DNA from: an uncultured Collinsella sp.
Lineage (GTDB): Bacteria > Actinomycetota > Coriobacteriia > Coriobacteriales > Coriobacteriaceae
Reading direction: 5' to 3'
DNA: 39,665 nt
Assembly (NCBI GenBank): GCA_905199225.1
Contig: CAJKFS010000021.1
Span: 1 to 39,665 of the forward strand
Shown here in pieces: positions 31,246 through 39,665 of this stretch (within the stretch, counting starts at the first letter, position 1; each line of letters begins with the position of its first letter). A program made the position numbers and the translations under genes. A model generated the notes under the pieces. That model was not told the origin of the DNA. It saw nothing but the letters and a program-made list of their open reading frames with translations, and searched no databases.

Positions 31246-34200
31246 ATGAGATTGATACACAACAGCCGTCTTCCGCAGTTTCGCACTCCGTTTGGCGCTG
31301 TGACCACTGGAACTACCCTTTCGCTCTCCGTGATTCTGGAGGATGCCGACCCCAACCAGGCAACGCTTACGCTGCGCACCTGGGTCGATGAGGTCGGTGA
31401 GTCTCGGTATCCCATGACACACGAGGGCGACGGCATATTTACCGTAGAGCTTGAGTGCACCGAGCCCTGTCTCATCTGGTACAGCTTTATCTGCAATATC
31501 GAGGGCCAGCCCGAGGTTCGCCTGGGCGCGCCGCAAGGTCGCACCGGCGGCGAGGGCATAACCTACGACTACGCCGAAGTGCCGTCGTTCCAGGTCACCG
31601 TCTACAAGCACCGCGAGAACCGTCCCACCTGGTACGAGCGCGGTATGGTCTACCAGATCTTCCCCGATCGCTATGCTCGCGACGAAAACTGGCGCGAGCG
31701 CACGCTGGCCGAAGTCGAAAAGCCACGCAACGGAATCCAGCGCCGCATGGTCGAGGACTGGAACGAGCCGCCCGTGTACGAGCGTGCCGAGGACGGATCC
31801 ATCAAGACCTGGGACTTTTACGGCGGCTCGCTCAGGGGTATCCAAAATGACCTGCCCCGCATCGCGGAGCTGGGCTTTACGGCCATCTACCTCAACCCCA
31901 TCTTTGAGGCCGCGAGCAACCACCGCTACGACACGGCCGACTACACCAAGATCGACCCAATCCTGGGCACCGAGCAGGATTTTACCGAGCTGTGCCAGGC
32001 AGCCGAGAAGCTGGGCATCTCCATCATCCTGGACGGCGTCTTTAACCATACGGGTGACGACTCCATCTATTTCAACCGCTACGGCAACTACCCCGGCGTG
32101 GGCGCGTGGCAGAGCGAGGATTCGCCGTGGCGCGATGCATTTTATTTCCACGAGGACGGCTCGTACGACTGTTGGTGGGGCGTGGGCAATATGCCCGCCA
32201 TCAATGAGAGCTCCGAACTGGTACGCGAGCGGCTCCTGGGCAAGGACGGCGTCATTCGTAAATGGCTGCGCGCCGGCGCTCACGGCTGGCGTCTGGATGT
32301 GGCCGACGAACTTTCCGATGACTTCCTGACCGAGATCAAGAAGGCAGTACTTGCCGAAAAGCCCGATGCGCTGTTGCTCGGCGAAGTCTGGGAGGACGCC
32401 TCCAACAAGATCAGCTATGGCCATCTGCGTCGCTACCTGCAGGGATCGGAACTCGACTCCGCCATGGATTACCCCTTCCGCGACATGGTCATCGGCTTTT
32501 TGATGGGCTACAAGAACGCCTACGAGGCCGCTGAGGATATCGAGACCCTGCGCGAGAACTACCCGAGCGAGGCATTGTCCTGCGCGCTCAACCTGCTCTC
32601 GAGCCACGACCGCCCGCGTATCATCTCGGTGCTCGGCGGCGGCCCCGACGAGTCGCAGCTGCCTGAATGCGAGCGCAGCAAATGGCGCCTGGACGAGAAC
32701 TCGATGGGCCTGGCCAAGAGCCGTTTTTGGCTCGCGACGCTTATGCAGATGACCTTCCCGGGCGTTCCCTCAATCTATTACGGTGACGAATACGGCTTGG
32801 AGGGTCTCACCGATCCGGGCAATCGCCGCACCATGCCGACCACGGAAAACCTGCACGACTTCGATACGTTCGCGATCGTCAAGAACGCATCTGCTGTGCG
32901 CCGCGCGCTGCCGTTTATGGTAGACGGTGAAATCAAGGCCTTCGCGCTCAATGATGAGGTGCTGGCATACAACCGCACGGGCAAGGATGGCGAGTCCGCG
33001 ACGGTTATCATCAACCGTAGTCTGCGCAATTCGCACCGCGTGACGATTCCGGCGCTCGGCGAATGCGCGAGCGATGTGATTAGCGGTCACGAGTGCGAGA
33101 TCCACAACGGCACGGTCACGCTCGATTTGTATCCGCTGGGCTCGTCGATCATCTATCACCATACCGAGCAGCGCCTGCAGGAGCCACTCGATCACGGCGC
33201 GGGCGTTGTGTGCCATATCACCTCGGTACCGACCGATGACGGCAAGCCCGGCACGATCGGCGCACCCACGCGTCGCTTTATCGACCATCTGTCCGCTATG
33301 GGCATGCGCTACTGGCAGGTCCTGCCCGTCAACCCCACGGACTTCTTCCGCTCCCCTTACGCCGGTCCTTCGGCCTTTGCAGGCAATATCGACCTGCTGC
33401 CCGAGAGCCGCGAGGAGCTGGCCGCCGACTTTGAAACCTGGAAGGCCCGCGGCGGCGAAGATGCAGACCCGCTCTACACGGCATTTAAACATCGCAATGC
33501 CGACTGGCTCGAGAAGTACTGCGTCTACATGGCCGTTAAGAAGTACTTTGAGGGCGAGTCGCGCCACGATTGGCCGGCCGATGTCGCGCGCTACAACGAG
33601 CGTCTGATTGACGACAAGCGTTTCCACGACGAGGCAGAGTTGCAGGCGTACATGCAGTACCGCTTTGACCTGGCCTGGTGCGAGCTCATGAACTATGCAC
33701 ACAAGAAGGGCATCGAGGTCATCGGCGATATCCCCATGTATGTCTCGGACGATTCGGCCGACGCGTGGAGCGAGCCCGAAAATTTCTGGCTGTCCGATAC
33801 CGGCAAGGCAATTGAGATTTCGGGCGCGCCGCCCGACAACTTTGCGCCCGAGGGTCAGGTGTGGGGCAACCCGACGTTCCGCTGGGACCACATGAAGCAG
33901 AACGGCTATAGCTGGTGGATGGATCGCCTGCGCCGCGCGTTTTCGCTCTACGACCGCGTGCGCCTGGATCACTTCCTGGGATTCCACAGCTACTTTAGTA
34001 TCCCCGCGGGCAAGGCTTGCGCCGACGGTCGCTGGCTGGCGGGCCCGGGCAAGGACCTGTTCCAGACCGCCTACGACGAGCTAGGTCCGCTCAACTTTAT
34101 CGCCGAGGACCTGGGCTATTTGACGCCCGGTGTTCGCGCCATGGCTTCGACCTGCGGTTTCCCCGGCATGGACGTGCTGGAGTTTAGCGACTACGACGTT

Positions 34201-34542
34201 CGTCGAGGTGTGCATCCCACGCCCGGCAAGATTCTGTACACCTCGACGCACGATACGTCGACGCTGGCCGGTTGGTGCACGCGTTCCTTTGCGGGTGGCG
34301 ACGTGCCGAGCGGTGTTGAGGTGGCGTCCAAACTGATGAGCGACGCGCTGGCAAGCGACGCTCCCCTGGTGATGATGCCGCTGCAAGATGTCTTGGGGCT
34401 GGGCGACGACGCGCGCATGAACGTTCCGGGCGTGGCCACGGGCAACTGGACCTGGCAGGCTGACGAGGCCGACGTTGCGGCCGCTGAGGGCAAAACCGCA
34501 CAGCTCCTGCGCAACACGCATAGATTCTGGGGCGAAGCGTGA
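31246..34542 (+). CDS. fusion of GH13 debranching/neopullulanase-type amylase and GH77 4-alpha-glucanotransferase
   Basis: This 1098-residue protein joins two enzymes. The N-terminal half has a beta-sandwich domain (1-120), then WYERGMVYQIFPDRY and the GH13 catalytic residues: D351 in GWRLDVADE, E380 in LLGEVWEDA, D455 in LLSSHDRPR. The second half starts about residue 645 and is a MalQ-type GH77 module: D908 in VRLDHFLGF, E954 in IAEDLGYLTPGV, D1003 in TSTHDTSTLAGW. All six catalytic residues are present. The protein would trim and disproportionate maltodextrins released from glycogen. The ATG at 31246 is preferred; the frame is open from 31150 but the extra 32 residues cover the promoter and look untranslated. 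It follows the glg operon behind a terminator and has its own operator. Confidence 0.93.
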   Translation: MRLIHNSRLPQFRTPFGAVTTGTTLSLSVILEDADPNQATLTLRTWVDEVGESRYPMTHEGDGIFTVELECTEPCLIWYSFICNIEGQPEVRLGAPQGRTGGEGITYDYAEVPSFQVTVYKHRENRPTWYERGMVYQIFPDRYARDENWRERTLAEVEKPRNGIQRRMVEDWNEPPVYERAEDGSIKTWDFYGGSLRGIQNDLPRIAELGFTAIYLNPIFEAASNHRYDTADYTKIDPILGTEQDFTELCQAAEKLGISIILDGVFNHTGDDSIYFNRYGNYPGVGAWQSEDSPWRDAFYFHEDGSYDCWWGVGNMPAINESSELVRERLLGKDGVIRKWLRAGAHGWRLDVADELSDDFLTEIKKAVLAEKPDALLLGEVWEDASNKISYGHLRRYLQGSELDSAMDYPFRDMVIGFLMGYKNAYEAAEDIETLRENYPSEALSCALNLLSSHDRPRIISVLGGGPDESQLPECERSKWRLDENSMGLAKSRFWLATLMQMTFPGVPSIYYGDEYGLEGLTDPGNRRTMPTTENLHDFDTFAIVKNASAVRRALPFMVDGEIKAFALNDEVLAYNRTGKDGESATVIINRSLRNSHRVTIPALGECASDVISGHECEIHNGTVTLDLYPLGSSIIYHHTEQRLQEPLDHGAGVVCHITSVPTDDGKPGTIGAPTRRFIDHLSAMGMRYWQVLPVNPTDFFRSPYAGPSAFAGNIDLLPESREELAADFETWKARGGEDADPLYTAFKHRNADWLEKYCVYMAVKKYFEGESRHDWPADVARYNERLIDDKRFHDEAELQAYMQYRFDLAWCELMNYAHKKGIEVIGDIPMYVSDDSADAWSEPENFWLSDTGKAIEISGAPPDNFAPEGQVWGNPTFRWDHMKQNGYSWWMDRLRRAFSLYDRVRLDHFLGFHSYFSIPAGKACADGRWLAGPGKDLFQTAYDELGPLNFIAEDLGYLTPGVRAMASTCGFPGMDVLEFSDYDVRRGVHPTPGKILYTSTHDTSTLAGWCTRSFAGGDVPSGVEVASKLMSDALASDAPLVMMPLQDVLGLGDDARMNVPGVATGNWTWQADEADVAAAEGKTAQLLRNTHRFWGEA

Positions 34543-34586
34543 TAAAACGCCCGATATAGGGTACAGTTACAGACGTTTGAATTTTT

Positions 34587-34613
34587 GCGGGCAGAGTAAT
34601 CTGCCCGCTTTGT
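34587..34613 (+). terminator. terminator after the GH13-GH77 gene
   Basis: Arms 34587-34594 and 34601-34608 form an 8-bp perfect stem (GCGGGCAG) with an AGTAAT loop, followed by TTTGTG. It lies close to the next gene's ribosome site, so some readthrough or attenuation of that gene is possible. Confidence 0.65.
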
Positions 34614-34630
34614 GCTGAAAAGGAAGTATT

Positions 34631-34867
34631 ATGGCGCGCTACGATTACAAGTGCTCGAGCTGCGGCAACGTGTTTGAGGTTGAGCATCCCATGTCCGAGA
34701 CCCCCGAGGTCGTGTGCCCCAGCTGCGGCGCTCCGGCCGCCAAGACGTTCTCGGCCAGCGGTATTAAATTTGAGGGCAGCGGCTTCTACAACACCGACCA
34801 GCGCAGCGGCGGCTCCAGCACCAGCGCCACCAGCGGCTGCTGCGCCAACTGCCCGCACAGCCACTAG
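34631..34867 (+). CDS. FmdB-family zinc ribbon protein
   Basis: This 78-residue protein opens MARYDYKCSSCGNVFEVEHP and has a zinc ribbon with C8/C11 and C29/C32. This is the FmdB-type domain, named for a putative regulator of formamidase genes, and widespread in small proteins of unknown role. After the ribbon comes SASGIKFEGSGFYNTD, also characteristic of the family. A Ser/Gly-rich tail ends in CCANCPHSH, which could bind metal too. AAGGAAG lies before the ATG. It is a single gene between two terminators. Confidence 0.9.
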   Translation: MARYDYKCSSCGNVFEVEHPMSETPEVVCPSCGAPAAKTFSASGIKFEGSGFYNTDQRSGGSSTSATSGCCANCPHSH

Positions 34868-34872
34868 AAACC

Positions 34873-34913
34873 AATCAGCCCCGCGACCAACACCAATCGC
34901 GGGGCTGATTCTT
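34873..34913 (+). terminator. terminator after the FmdB-like gene
   Basis: Arms 34873-34886 and 34897-34910 form a 14-bp perfect stem (AATCAGCCCCGCGA) with a 10-base loop, then CTTTAGC. The T-run is weak but the stem is strong and lies 5 bases past the stop codon. Confidence 0.75.
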
Positions 34914-34935
34914 TAGCTGCCCAGGTTTCCTTATG

Positions 34936-35002
34936 AGTTGCGGTGAAATAAGGACTGTTTGGCAGGTAGGAGCTGATATTCAATCCCTATTTCACCGCAA
35001 CT
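34936..35002. repeat. intergenic inverted repeat between convergent genes
   Basis: Arms 34936-34954 and 34984-35002 match at 18 of 19 positions (AGTTGCGGTGAAATAAGGA against its inverse). A 29-base spacer separates them. It lies between the FmdB-like terminator and the rsmB stop. The core GGTGAAATAAGG is similar to GGCAGAAATAATC of the repeat near 19650. Confidence 0.8.
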
Positions 35003-35008
35003 TAGTCG

Positions 35009-36409
35009 TTACTTGCGGACCAGGCGGGCGCAAAAGTGACCGTCGTAGGAATCGGCGTTTATGGGGACGCTTTGGAAGAGGCCTCGGTCGTTTTGGCGTA
35101 CGGAGACGAGCTTCTTGGCCGGATCGAACTCGGGAAGTTGCAGGATCTGCGCCTCGGAGAGCGGCTCCAGGCTAAAACCGGTGCCCTCGGGAGAGTTCAG
35201 GAAAGCGTCCACCACCTGCGTGTTCTCCTCGTCGAAAACCGAGCACGTCGCATAGATGAGCTCGCCGCCGGCAGCCACGCGCGCAGCAGCCTCTTTGAGC
35301 ATCGTAAGCTGCAGTTTGGGCAGCTCAACCGTCACATCTTTTTCGGTCAGGCGCCACGGGATCTCGGGATGACGGCGCATGGTACCGGTGCCCGAGCACG
35401 GAGCATCAATAAACACCGTATCGAACAGGGCAGGTTTGCCAAGCATGGCATCAAACGATGTGAGCACCTCATCAAGCTCGCAGGCATCACCCGAAACCGT
35501 ACGAACGCCCTGAATACCGGCCTTATGCAGGCGAGCGAGATTCAGATCGCACTTGCGATCATGCAGATCGAGCGCCGTATGCTGACGCTCATAGCCCGCA
35601 CGCTTGGCCTGGCACATCATCACATAGGTCTTGGTGCCACGACCGGCACCAATCTCAAGGCAGCTACCAGGGCGCGTGGCAGCCGTGGCGATAAGCTGCG
35701 CGTTAAGATCAGATGCCACCGCGGCAGCACGCTCAAACACACACGAAGCAACGGTAACTTGAGCATCGACCGGGGCATGGCAGCCCGGGAAAACAGGCGC
35801 GACGAGCTGCGAGATATACGGATCGGGCTTAGTCGCAAAGGCGTTCTCATGCAGGGCCAGCGGCGCGGGCGCCAGATTGCCGGCGAAGCCGAGCGCACCC
35901 TCTGGAGTGTCAAACGACGCCATAATGCGAGCGCATAGCCAGCGAGGTAGACCCATCAGGCGCGACAGACGAACCAAACGTCGCTCAGAGTCATCCACAT
36001 CGGACGCAGTAGCAAAGTCCTCAACGTGATCCGCAACCTTATGCAGTACAGCATTGGCCAAGCCGGCGGCGGACTTAGCACCGCAGCGAACCAGTTCAAC
36101 ACCCTGACTTACGGCAACGCGGCCAGGCGTATGCAGGTAGAGCATCTCGAAGGCCGAGATACGAAGCGCCATACGAACGCGCGGCGCAACCTTTTTGGGC
36201 TTATCGAGAAACTGATCGAGCAACTCGTCCAAAATACCCTGCGTGGCGGCCACGCCCAGCGCCAAGCGGGCGGCAAAAGCGGAATCGCGCTGGTCAATAA
36301 CCTTGGCCGATGCGCGAGAGGACAGCACGTCGCGCGCATACATACCGCGGCGATCGGCCTCCATCAGCACATCGAGCGCAAGCTTGCGCGCGGGAGACAG
36401 CTTGCTCAT
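35009..36409 (-). CDS. rsmB: 16S rRNA cytosine-967 C5-methyltransferase
   Basis: This 466-residue enzyme methylates C967 of 16S rRNA. An N-terminal NusB-like RNA-binding domain (1-150: PARKLALDVL, FAARLALGV, RMALRISAFEMLYL) is followed by the SAM-dependent domain with CLEIGAGRGTKTYVM for SAM binding. Two cysteines mark the RNA m5C family: C338 in DAPCSGTGTMRRHPE and the nucleophile C389 in YATCSVFDEENT. The ATG at 36409 overlaps the fmt stop as ATGA, so the genes are translationally coupled. Longer starts inside fmt are not needed. The fmt-rsmB order is standard in bacteria. Confidence 0.95.
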   Translation of the reverse strand: MSKLSPARKLALDVLMEADRRGMYARDVLSSRASAKVIDQRDSAFAARLALGVAATQGILDELLDQFLDKPKKVAPRVRMALRISAFEMLYLHTPGRVAVSQGVELVRCGAKSAAGLANAVLHKVADHVEDFATASDVDDSERRLVRLSRLMGLPRWLCARIMASFDTPEGALGFAGNLAPAPLALHENAFATKPDPYISQLVAPVFPGCHAPVDAQVTVASCVFERAAAVASDLNAQLIATAATRPGSCLEIGAGRGTKTYVMMCQAKRAGYERQHTALDLHDRKCDLNLARLHKAGIQGVRTVSGDACELDEVLTSFDAMLGKPALFDTVFIDAPCSGTGTMRRHPEIPWRLTEKDVTVELPKLQLTMLKEAAARVAAGGELIYATCSVFDEENTQVVDAFLNSPEGTGFSLEPLSEAQILQLPEFDPAKKLVSVRQNDRGLFQSVPINADSYDGHFCARLVRK

Positions 36410-37326
36410 GACAGAACACCCCAGGAAAGATCGGCACTCTGCAGACCGGCAGCCCAAGCAGAGGCAGCCATGGCACGCTTGCCGTCGGGCTTAACCTCGA
36501 GCAGCTCAACCGCACCATCGGAAAGGCCCAAGTAAACGCGCTTAGCCTGAACGAGAACTTGACCCTCGCCAAGCGACACATCAGTCGGCGCAGCATCGAG
36601 CACGCGCACGGTCTTGCCGGCAATCACGCAACGAGCAGGCGCGGCATCGGACGAAGCGAGCACATGACGCACGCAATCGAGCGCAGCCATCTGCGGATCC
36701 AGACGCATCTCCTGCTTGGAAATCTTGGCAGCATGAGTGACGAGCAACTCATCCTGCTCAGTCCAAACAGCCGAGCCATCGGCAAGCGAGGGAAGCGTAT
36801 CGGCAAGCAGTTTGCCGCCAAGCTCACCAAGCTCCATCGTGAGCGCCTCGGCATGCTTACCGGCAACCGACGTAGACGCCTGCGCGCAATAAGCGCCAGT
36901 ATCCACGCCATGCCCAATGCGCATAATGGAAACGCCAGCAATCTCATCACCAGCGAGAATCGCACGCTGAACAGGAGCAGCCCCACGCCAACGAGGCAGC
37001 AAGGACGCATGAACATTCACGATACCGAGCGCCGCCATATGCAGCACCTCATCGGGCAAAATGCAGCCATAGGCAGCCACGCAGAAAATATCCGCCTGGG
37101 CAGCCTGAAGCGCCTCAACAACCTCAGGCGTCATACGATTAGCCTCAATAACCGGCAACCCAAGCTCAAGCGCCTTGGCTTTAACAGGAGACGGCTCCAG
37201 CTTCTTACCACGCCCACGAACAGCATCAGGACGAGTAATAACAAGCGCAATCTCGTTCCCAGCCTCAACAAGCGAAACCAGCGAAGGCACAGCAAAATCA
37301 GGCGTACCCATAAACACAATACGCAT
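36406..37326 (-). CDS. fmt: methionyl-tRNA formyltransferase
   Basis: This 306-residue enzyme formylates initiator Met-tRNA using 10-formyl-tetrahydrofolate. The opening MRIVFMGTPDFAVPSL, then PDAVRGRGKKLEPSPVK, are family signatures. The catalytic triad is N104 and H106 in NVHASLLPRWRGAAP, with D142 in GHGVDTGA. The C-terminal beta-barrel for tRNA binding is present. GAGGAG lies upstream of the ATG at 37326. It is followed by rsmB with a 4-base overlap. The deformylase that removes the formyl group is encoded just upstream, across a 328-base gap with an inverted repeat. Confidence 0.97.
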   Translation of the reverse strand: MRIVFMGTPDFAVPSLVSLVEAGNEIALVITRPDAVRGRGKKLEPSPVKAKALELGLPVIEANRMTPEVVEALQAAQADIFCVAAYGCILPDEVLHMAALGIVNVHASLLPRWRGAAPVQRAILAGDEIAGVSIMRIGHGVDTGAYCAQASTSVAGKHAEALTMELGELGGKLLADTLPSLADGSAVWTEQDELLVTHAAKISKQEMRLDPQMAALDCVRHVLASSDAAPARCVIAGKTVRVLDAAPTDVSLGEGQVLVQAKRVYLGLSDGAVELLEVKPDGKRAMAASAWAAGLQSADLSWGVLS

Positions 37327-37654
37327 AATTGTTAGTCTCCTCTCAACAATGAGCCGAGACGGCTACAAATAACAGCGGAAAGCCAAGTACCCAGCCTATC
37401 CGCAATAACAATTCAACAAGAACAAATATACCCAAAAACAAAGAAAGAGCCGCATAAAAGCAGCCCTCCCAACAAAGCAATTATCAGCGAAGATGCCCCT
37501 CCCTGGCCCAACGGCACCCGGGCGAACCGAGCCAGAACAACGCAGTCCCCGGTGCTGAGCGCCCGCATATCGTCCCGCGCGCAGTTTCGCAGCAAAGCGA
37601 GAATGTTTGAGCACGGGATGATATGCGGGCGCTCAGCACCGGGGACGGTGAGAC
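37327..37654. repeat. gap between def and fmt with a long inverted repeat
   Basis: Arms 37545-37577 and 37614-37646 (33 bases each, one mismatch) face each other across a 36-base spacer. The arm starts GTCCCCGGTGCTGAGCGCC. The hairpin lies 8 bases past the def stop and may serve as its transcription terminator in part. The rest of the gap (37327-37500) is A-rich on the plus strand and shows no gene; it probably holds the fmt promoter, which I could not pin down. Confidence 0.85.
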
Positions 37655-38191
37655 CTACTCCGTCTCGCCCGGTCGAGCGCCGCGGGCCAGGGCGTCCTGG
37701 TACTCCTTGACGGCCTTGAGCCTCTGCATGGGCTTAAGGCGCTCGAACATGGTGTTGCCGTGCAGATGATCGATCTCGTGCTGCAGGCACACGCAGAACA
37801 AATCGCCCGTGGCCTCATAGCGAATCAGGTTGGCGTCCAAGTCGTACGCCTCGACCACGACATGGTCGGGACGCTCGATCTCGCAGCTAATGCCGGGGAT
37901 GGACAGGCAACCCTCGCTAAACGGCACCAGATGGTCGCTCTGCTCAACAATGACGGGGTTAATGAGCACGTAGGGGTCATAGTCGTTCTTGTCGCTGTAG
38001 TCGCAGTCGATGGTGACGAGCTGAATGAGCTCGCCGATCTGCGGGGCAGCCAGGCCGCAACCGCCGTTCTCGAACATCATCTTCTTCATCTTCTCGGCAA
38101 GCGCCTCGATTGCCGGGGTGATCTCCTCGATAACGGCGCACTCCTGGCGCAGACGAGGGTCGGGCGACAGTACGATTCCGTTGGCTTCCAT
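37655..38191 (-). CDS. def: peptide deformylase
   Basis: This 178-residue metalloenzyme removes the formyl group from nascent proteins. The three motifs are intact: GCGLAAPQ at 44-51, EGCLS at 93-97 with metal ligand C95, and QHEIDH at 137-142 with ligands H138 and H142 and catalytic E139. The ATG at 38191 is chosen because AAAGG lies 6 bases upstream; an ATG at 38197 abuts the AAAGG with no spacing. It follows priA by 18 bases, so they are cotranscribed. The association def-fmt-priA is common in bacteria. Confidence 0.96.
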   Translation of the reverse strand: MEANGIVLSPDPRLRQECAVIEEITPAIEALAEKMKKMMFENGGCGLAAPQIGELIQLVTIDCDYSDKNDYDPYVLINPVIVEQSDHLVPFSEGCLSIPGISCEIERPDHVVVEAYDLDANLIRYEATGDLFCVCLQHEIDHLHGNTMFERLKPMQRLKAVKEYQDALARGARPGETE

Positions 38192-38209
38192 GGCCATCCT
38201 TTCGGGTTG

Positions 38210-39665
38210 TTACATCAAATCATAGGCGTCGACATCAACGCTCACGCTCACGCCGCGCACAGAGCCCACCTCTTTGAGGCAGACGTCGATATCATCAGAG
38301 ACATGGTACCCCACGGGCGACTTCACAAGCAGATGGAAGCGGTAACGGTCCTTGGCTCTCTCGATTACACACGAAGCCGGGCCCAGCACCTGCGGCACGG
38401 CACTCCCCGCCCGCAAAAAGTCGGGCGCGGCGACATGCCAGCGGCGCTTGAGGAGCTTTGCAATGCGCCCGATGTAGTCCTGCGCATCGTCTCGGTTCGC
38501 CGACCACACCAAGATGTTGACCAGGCGAACAAACGGCGGGTACAGCGCGTCGCGGCGCTGCTCCAGGTCGTAGTCGGTAAAGATCGAGCGGTCGTGCTCG
38601 GCGACGGCGCGAATTACCGGGTCATCGGGCAGGTAGGTCTGGATGATCACCTCGCCAGGGCGATCGCCGCGACCGGCACGGCCCGCCACCTGTTCCAGCA
38701 GGTCGTAGGCGCGCTCCCCTGCGCGGAAGTCCGGCAGCTTGAGGGCGAAGTCGGCATTGACCACGCCCACGAGCGTGACCTCGGGAAAGTCGAGGCCCTT
38801 GGCGATCATCTGGGTGCCCAGCAACACGGCGCAATCGGCCACATCGAACTGCTCGAGCAGCTTTTTGTGCGCATCCTTGCCACGTGTGGAATCGGCATCC
38901 ATGCGAATAATGGCGACATCCTCGGGAAGCATCTGGTGCAGTGCATCCTCAATCTGCTGAGTGCCCAGACCCATTTTTGCCAGGTAGCGACTGCCACATT
39001 TGGGGCAACGGCTCGTGGGTGCGGGATACGGCTGCACGCGCCAAGACGAACCGCATGTGTGACACTGCAGCGTGTGCGTGCGCTCGTGATACGTAAGCGC
39101 GGTGGAGCAGTGGTTGCAGGTGGGGACGCAGCCGCACTCGCGGCACATGAGGAATGGCGCAAAGCCACGGCGGTTGTGCAACAGCACGGCCTTCTCGCGG
39201 CGCTCGACCACACGCTCCAGGCCTTCCATCAGCGGTTTTGAGAACATGGAGCGGCTGCCGTGCGAGAACTCGCGGCGCAGGTCGGCAATGCGGACTGTCG
39301 GCAGCACGGCGTTTCCCGGGCGCTCGGGCATCTCGACGCGCGTCCAGGCGGCACCGTTATACGTGCCACGGCGGCAGCGGTCGAGGGCCTCAGCAGAAGG
39401 CGTGGCGGAGCCCAACACGAGCGGGCAGCGGTAGCGCCGCGCCATCTCGGCCGCCACCTCGCGCGCGTGGTAGCGCGGACTGGAGCCCTGCTTGTAGCTG
39501 GTCTCGTGCTCCTCGTCGATGATGATGAGACCCAGGTCGCTGAGCGGGCAAAAGAGCGCCGAACGCGCGCCGACGACAACGCGGGCGGCACCACTGGCAA
39601 CCATGTCCCACTGGTCCAGGCGCTCGCCGGCCGAAAGGCGCGAGTGGAAGACCGCGACCGTCTCA
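38210..39665 (-). CDS. priA: primosomal protein N' (PriA), C-terminal part (cut by window edge)
   Basis: The visible 485 residues are the C-terminal two-thirds of the PriA replication-restart helicase. The frame is open to the window end. It starts ETVAVFHSRLSAGERLDQWD. IIIDEEHETSYKQG (motif II, Walker B DEEH) and YHAREVAAEMA follow. Eight zinc-binding cysteines lie in CRECGCVPTCNHC and the CHTCGSSW...CPKCGS stretches. GTQMIAKGLDFPEVTLVGV and LLEQVAGRAGRGDRPGEV are late helicase motifs. The Walker A part and the 3'-DNA-binding domain lie beyond the edge. Many actinobacteria carry a degenerate PriA; here the DEEH and VAGRAGR motifs are intact, suggesting an active helicase. Confidence 0.96.
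   Translation of the reverse strand, partial: ETVAVFHSRLSAGERLDQWDMVASGAARVVVGARSALFCPLSDLGLIIIDEEHETSYKQGSSPRYHAREVAAEMARRYRCPLVLGSATPSAEALDRCRRGTYNGAAWTRVEMPERPGNAVLPTVRIADLRREFSHGSRSMFSKPLMEGLERVVERREKAVLLHNRRGFAPFLMCRECGCVPTCNHCSTALTYHERTHTLQCHTCGSSWRVQPYPAPTSRCPKCGSRYLAKMGLGTQQIEDALHQMLPEDVAIIRMDADSTRGKDAHKKLLEQFDVADCAVLLGTQMIAKGLDFPEVTLVGVVNADFALKLPDFRAGERAYDLLEQVAGRAGRGDRPGEVIIQTYLPDDPVIRAVAEHDRSIFTDYDLEQRRDALYPPFVRLVNILVWSANRDDAQDYIGRIAKLLKRRWHVAAPDFLRAGSAVPQVLGPASCVIERAKDRYRFHLLVKSPVGYHVSDDIDVCLKEVGSVRGVSVSVDVDAYDLM

Noticed and set aside
31120..32607. Minus-strand open frame overlapping the GH13-GH77 gene
   Set aside because: Shadow of the GH13 half; it shows no domain and has no promoter or ribosome site.
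37760..39241. Plus-strand open frame of 493 codons across def and priA
   Set aside because: It lies antisense to two conserved housekeeping genes.

Overview
The window looks like chromosome of a high-GC gut actinobacterium of the class Coriobacteriia, most likely Collinsella or a close relative. This is an inference from the GC-rich core genes, a GlgC/GlgD-type glycogen operon with Lys/Ala-rich tails, and the mix of actinobacterial and Firmicutes-like genes. No rRNA marker is present to prove it.

Region 1 (1-19450, minus strand) is a surface polysaccharide (EPS/capsule) cluster read right to left. It opens with a LoaP/UpxY-type specialised NusG gene behind a long leader that holds a strong RNA hairpin. 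It then runs: initiating sugar-phosphate transferase, two GT4 glycosyltransferases, a radical SAM/SPASM protein, a pyruvyl transferase plus FrhB-like iron-sulfur protein pair, a GT2 and a GT4-like transferase, a Wzy-like polymerase, a second pyruvyl transferase, a Wzx flippase, a second FrhB-like protein, an acyltransferase broken by a frameshift, rmlA, an inserted AT-richer two-gene unit (DUF4869 protein plus P-loop ATPase), and the start of rmlB. The layout is that of a Wzx/Wzy polysaccharide with dTDP-rhamnose supply and pyruvyl/acyl decoration. Several of the genes carry perfect short-loop hairpins inside their coding sequence.

Region 2 (19454-21461) holds tRNA-Ala(GGC) with its promoter and terminator, an intergenic inverted/direct repeat, a thiamine pyrophosphokinase gene and a HAD hydrolase gene. 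The last gap is a divergent regulatory region with LacI-like operators.

Region 3 (21462-34542, plus strand) is glycogen metabolism: glgB, glgP, glgC, glgD, glgA and a GH13-GH77 fusion (debranching-type amylase plus 4-alpha-glucanotransferase). GlgB and GlgA end in histone-H1-like Lys/Ala/Thr tails (about 70 and 285 residues). Similar TGGTAAAAC operator half-sites lie in front of the HAD gene, glgB and the GH13-GH77 gene, which suggests one sugar-responsive repressor. Stem-loops sit at several glg gene junctions.

Region 4 (34543-39665) has an FmdB-like zinc ribbon gene on the plus strand, then a minus-strand housekeeping block priA (partial)-def-fmt-rsmB, the usual deformylase/formyltransferase neighbourhood, with two intergenic inverted repeats.

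The most novel candidate is the DUF4869/ATPase pair. The small protein carries an ABC-signature-like LSGG motif and the partner carries Walker A and B, so the two may form one ABC-type ATPase split between two polypeptides. No CRISPR array, IS element or prophage was seen.
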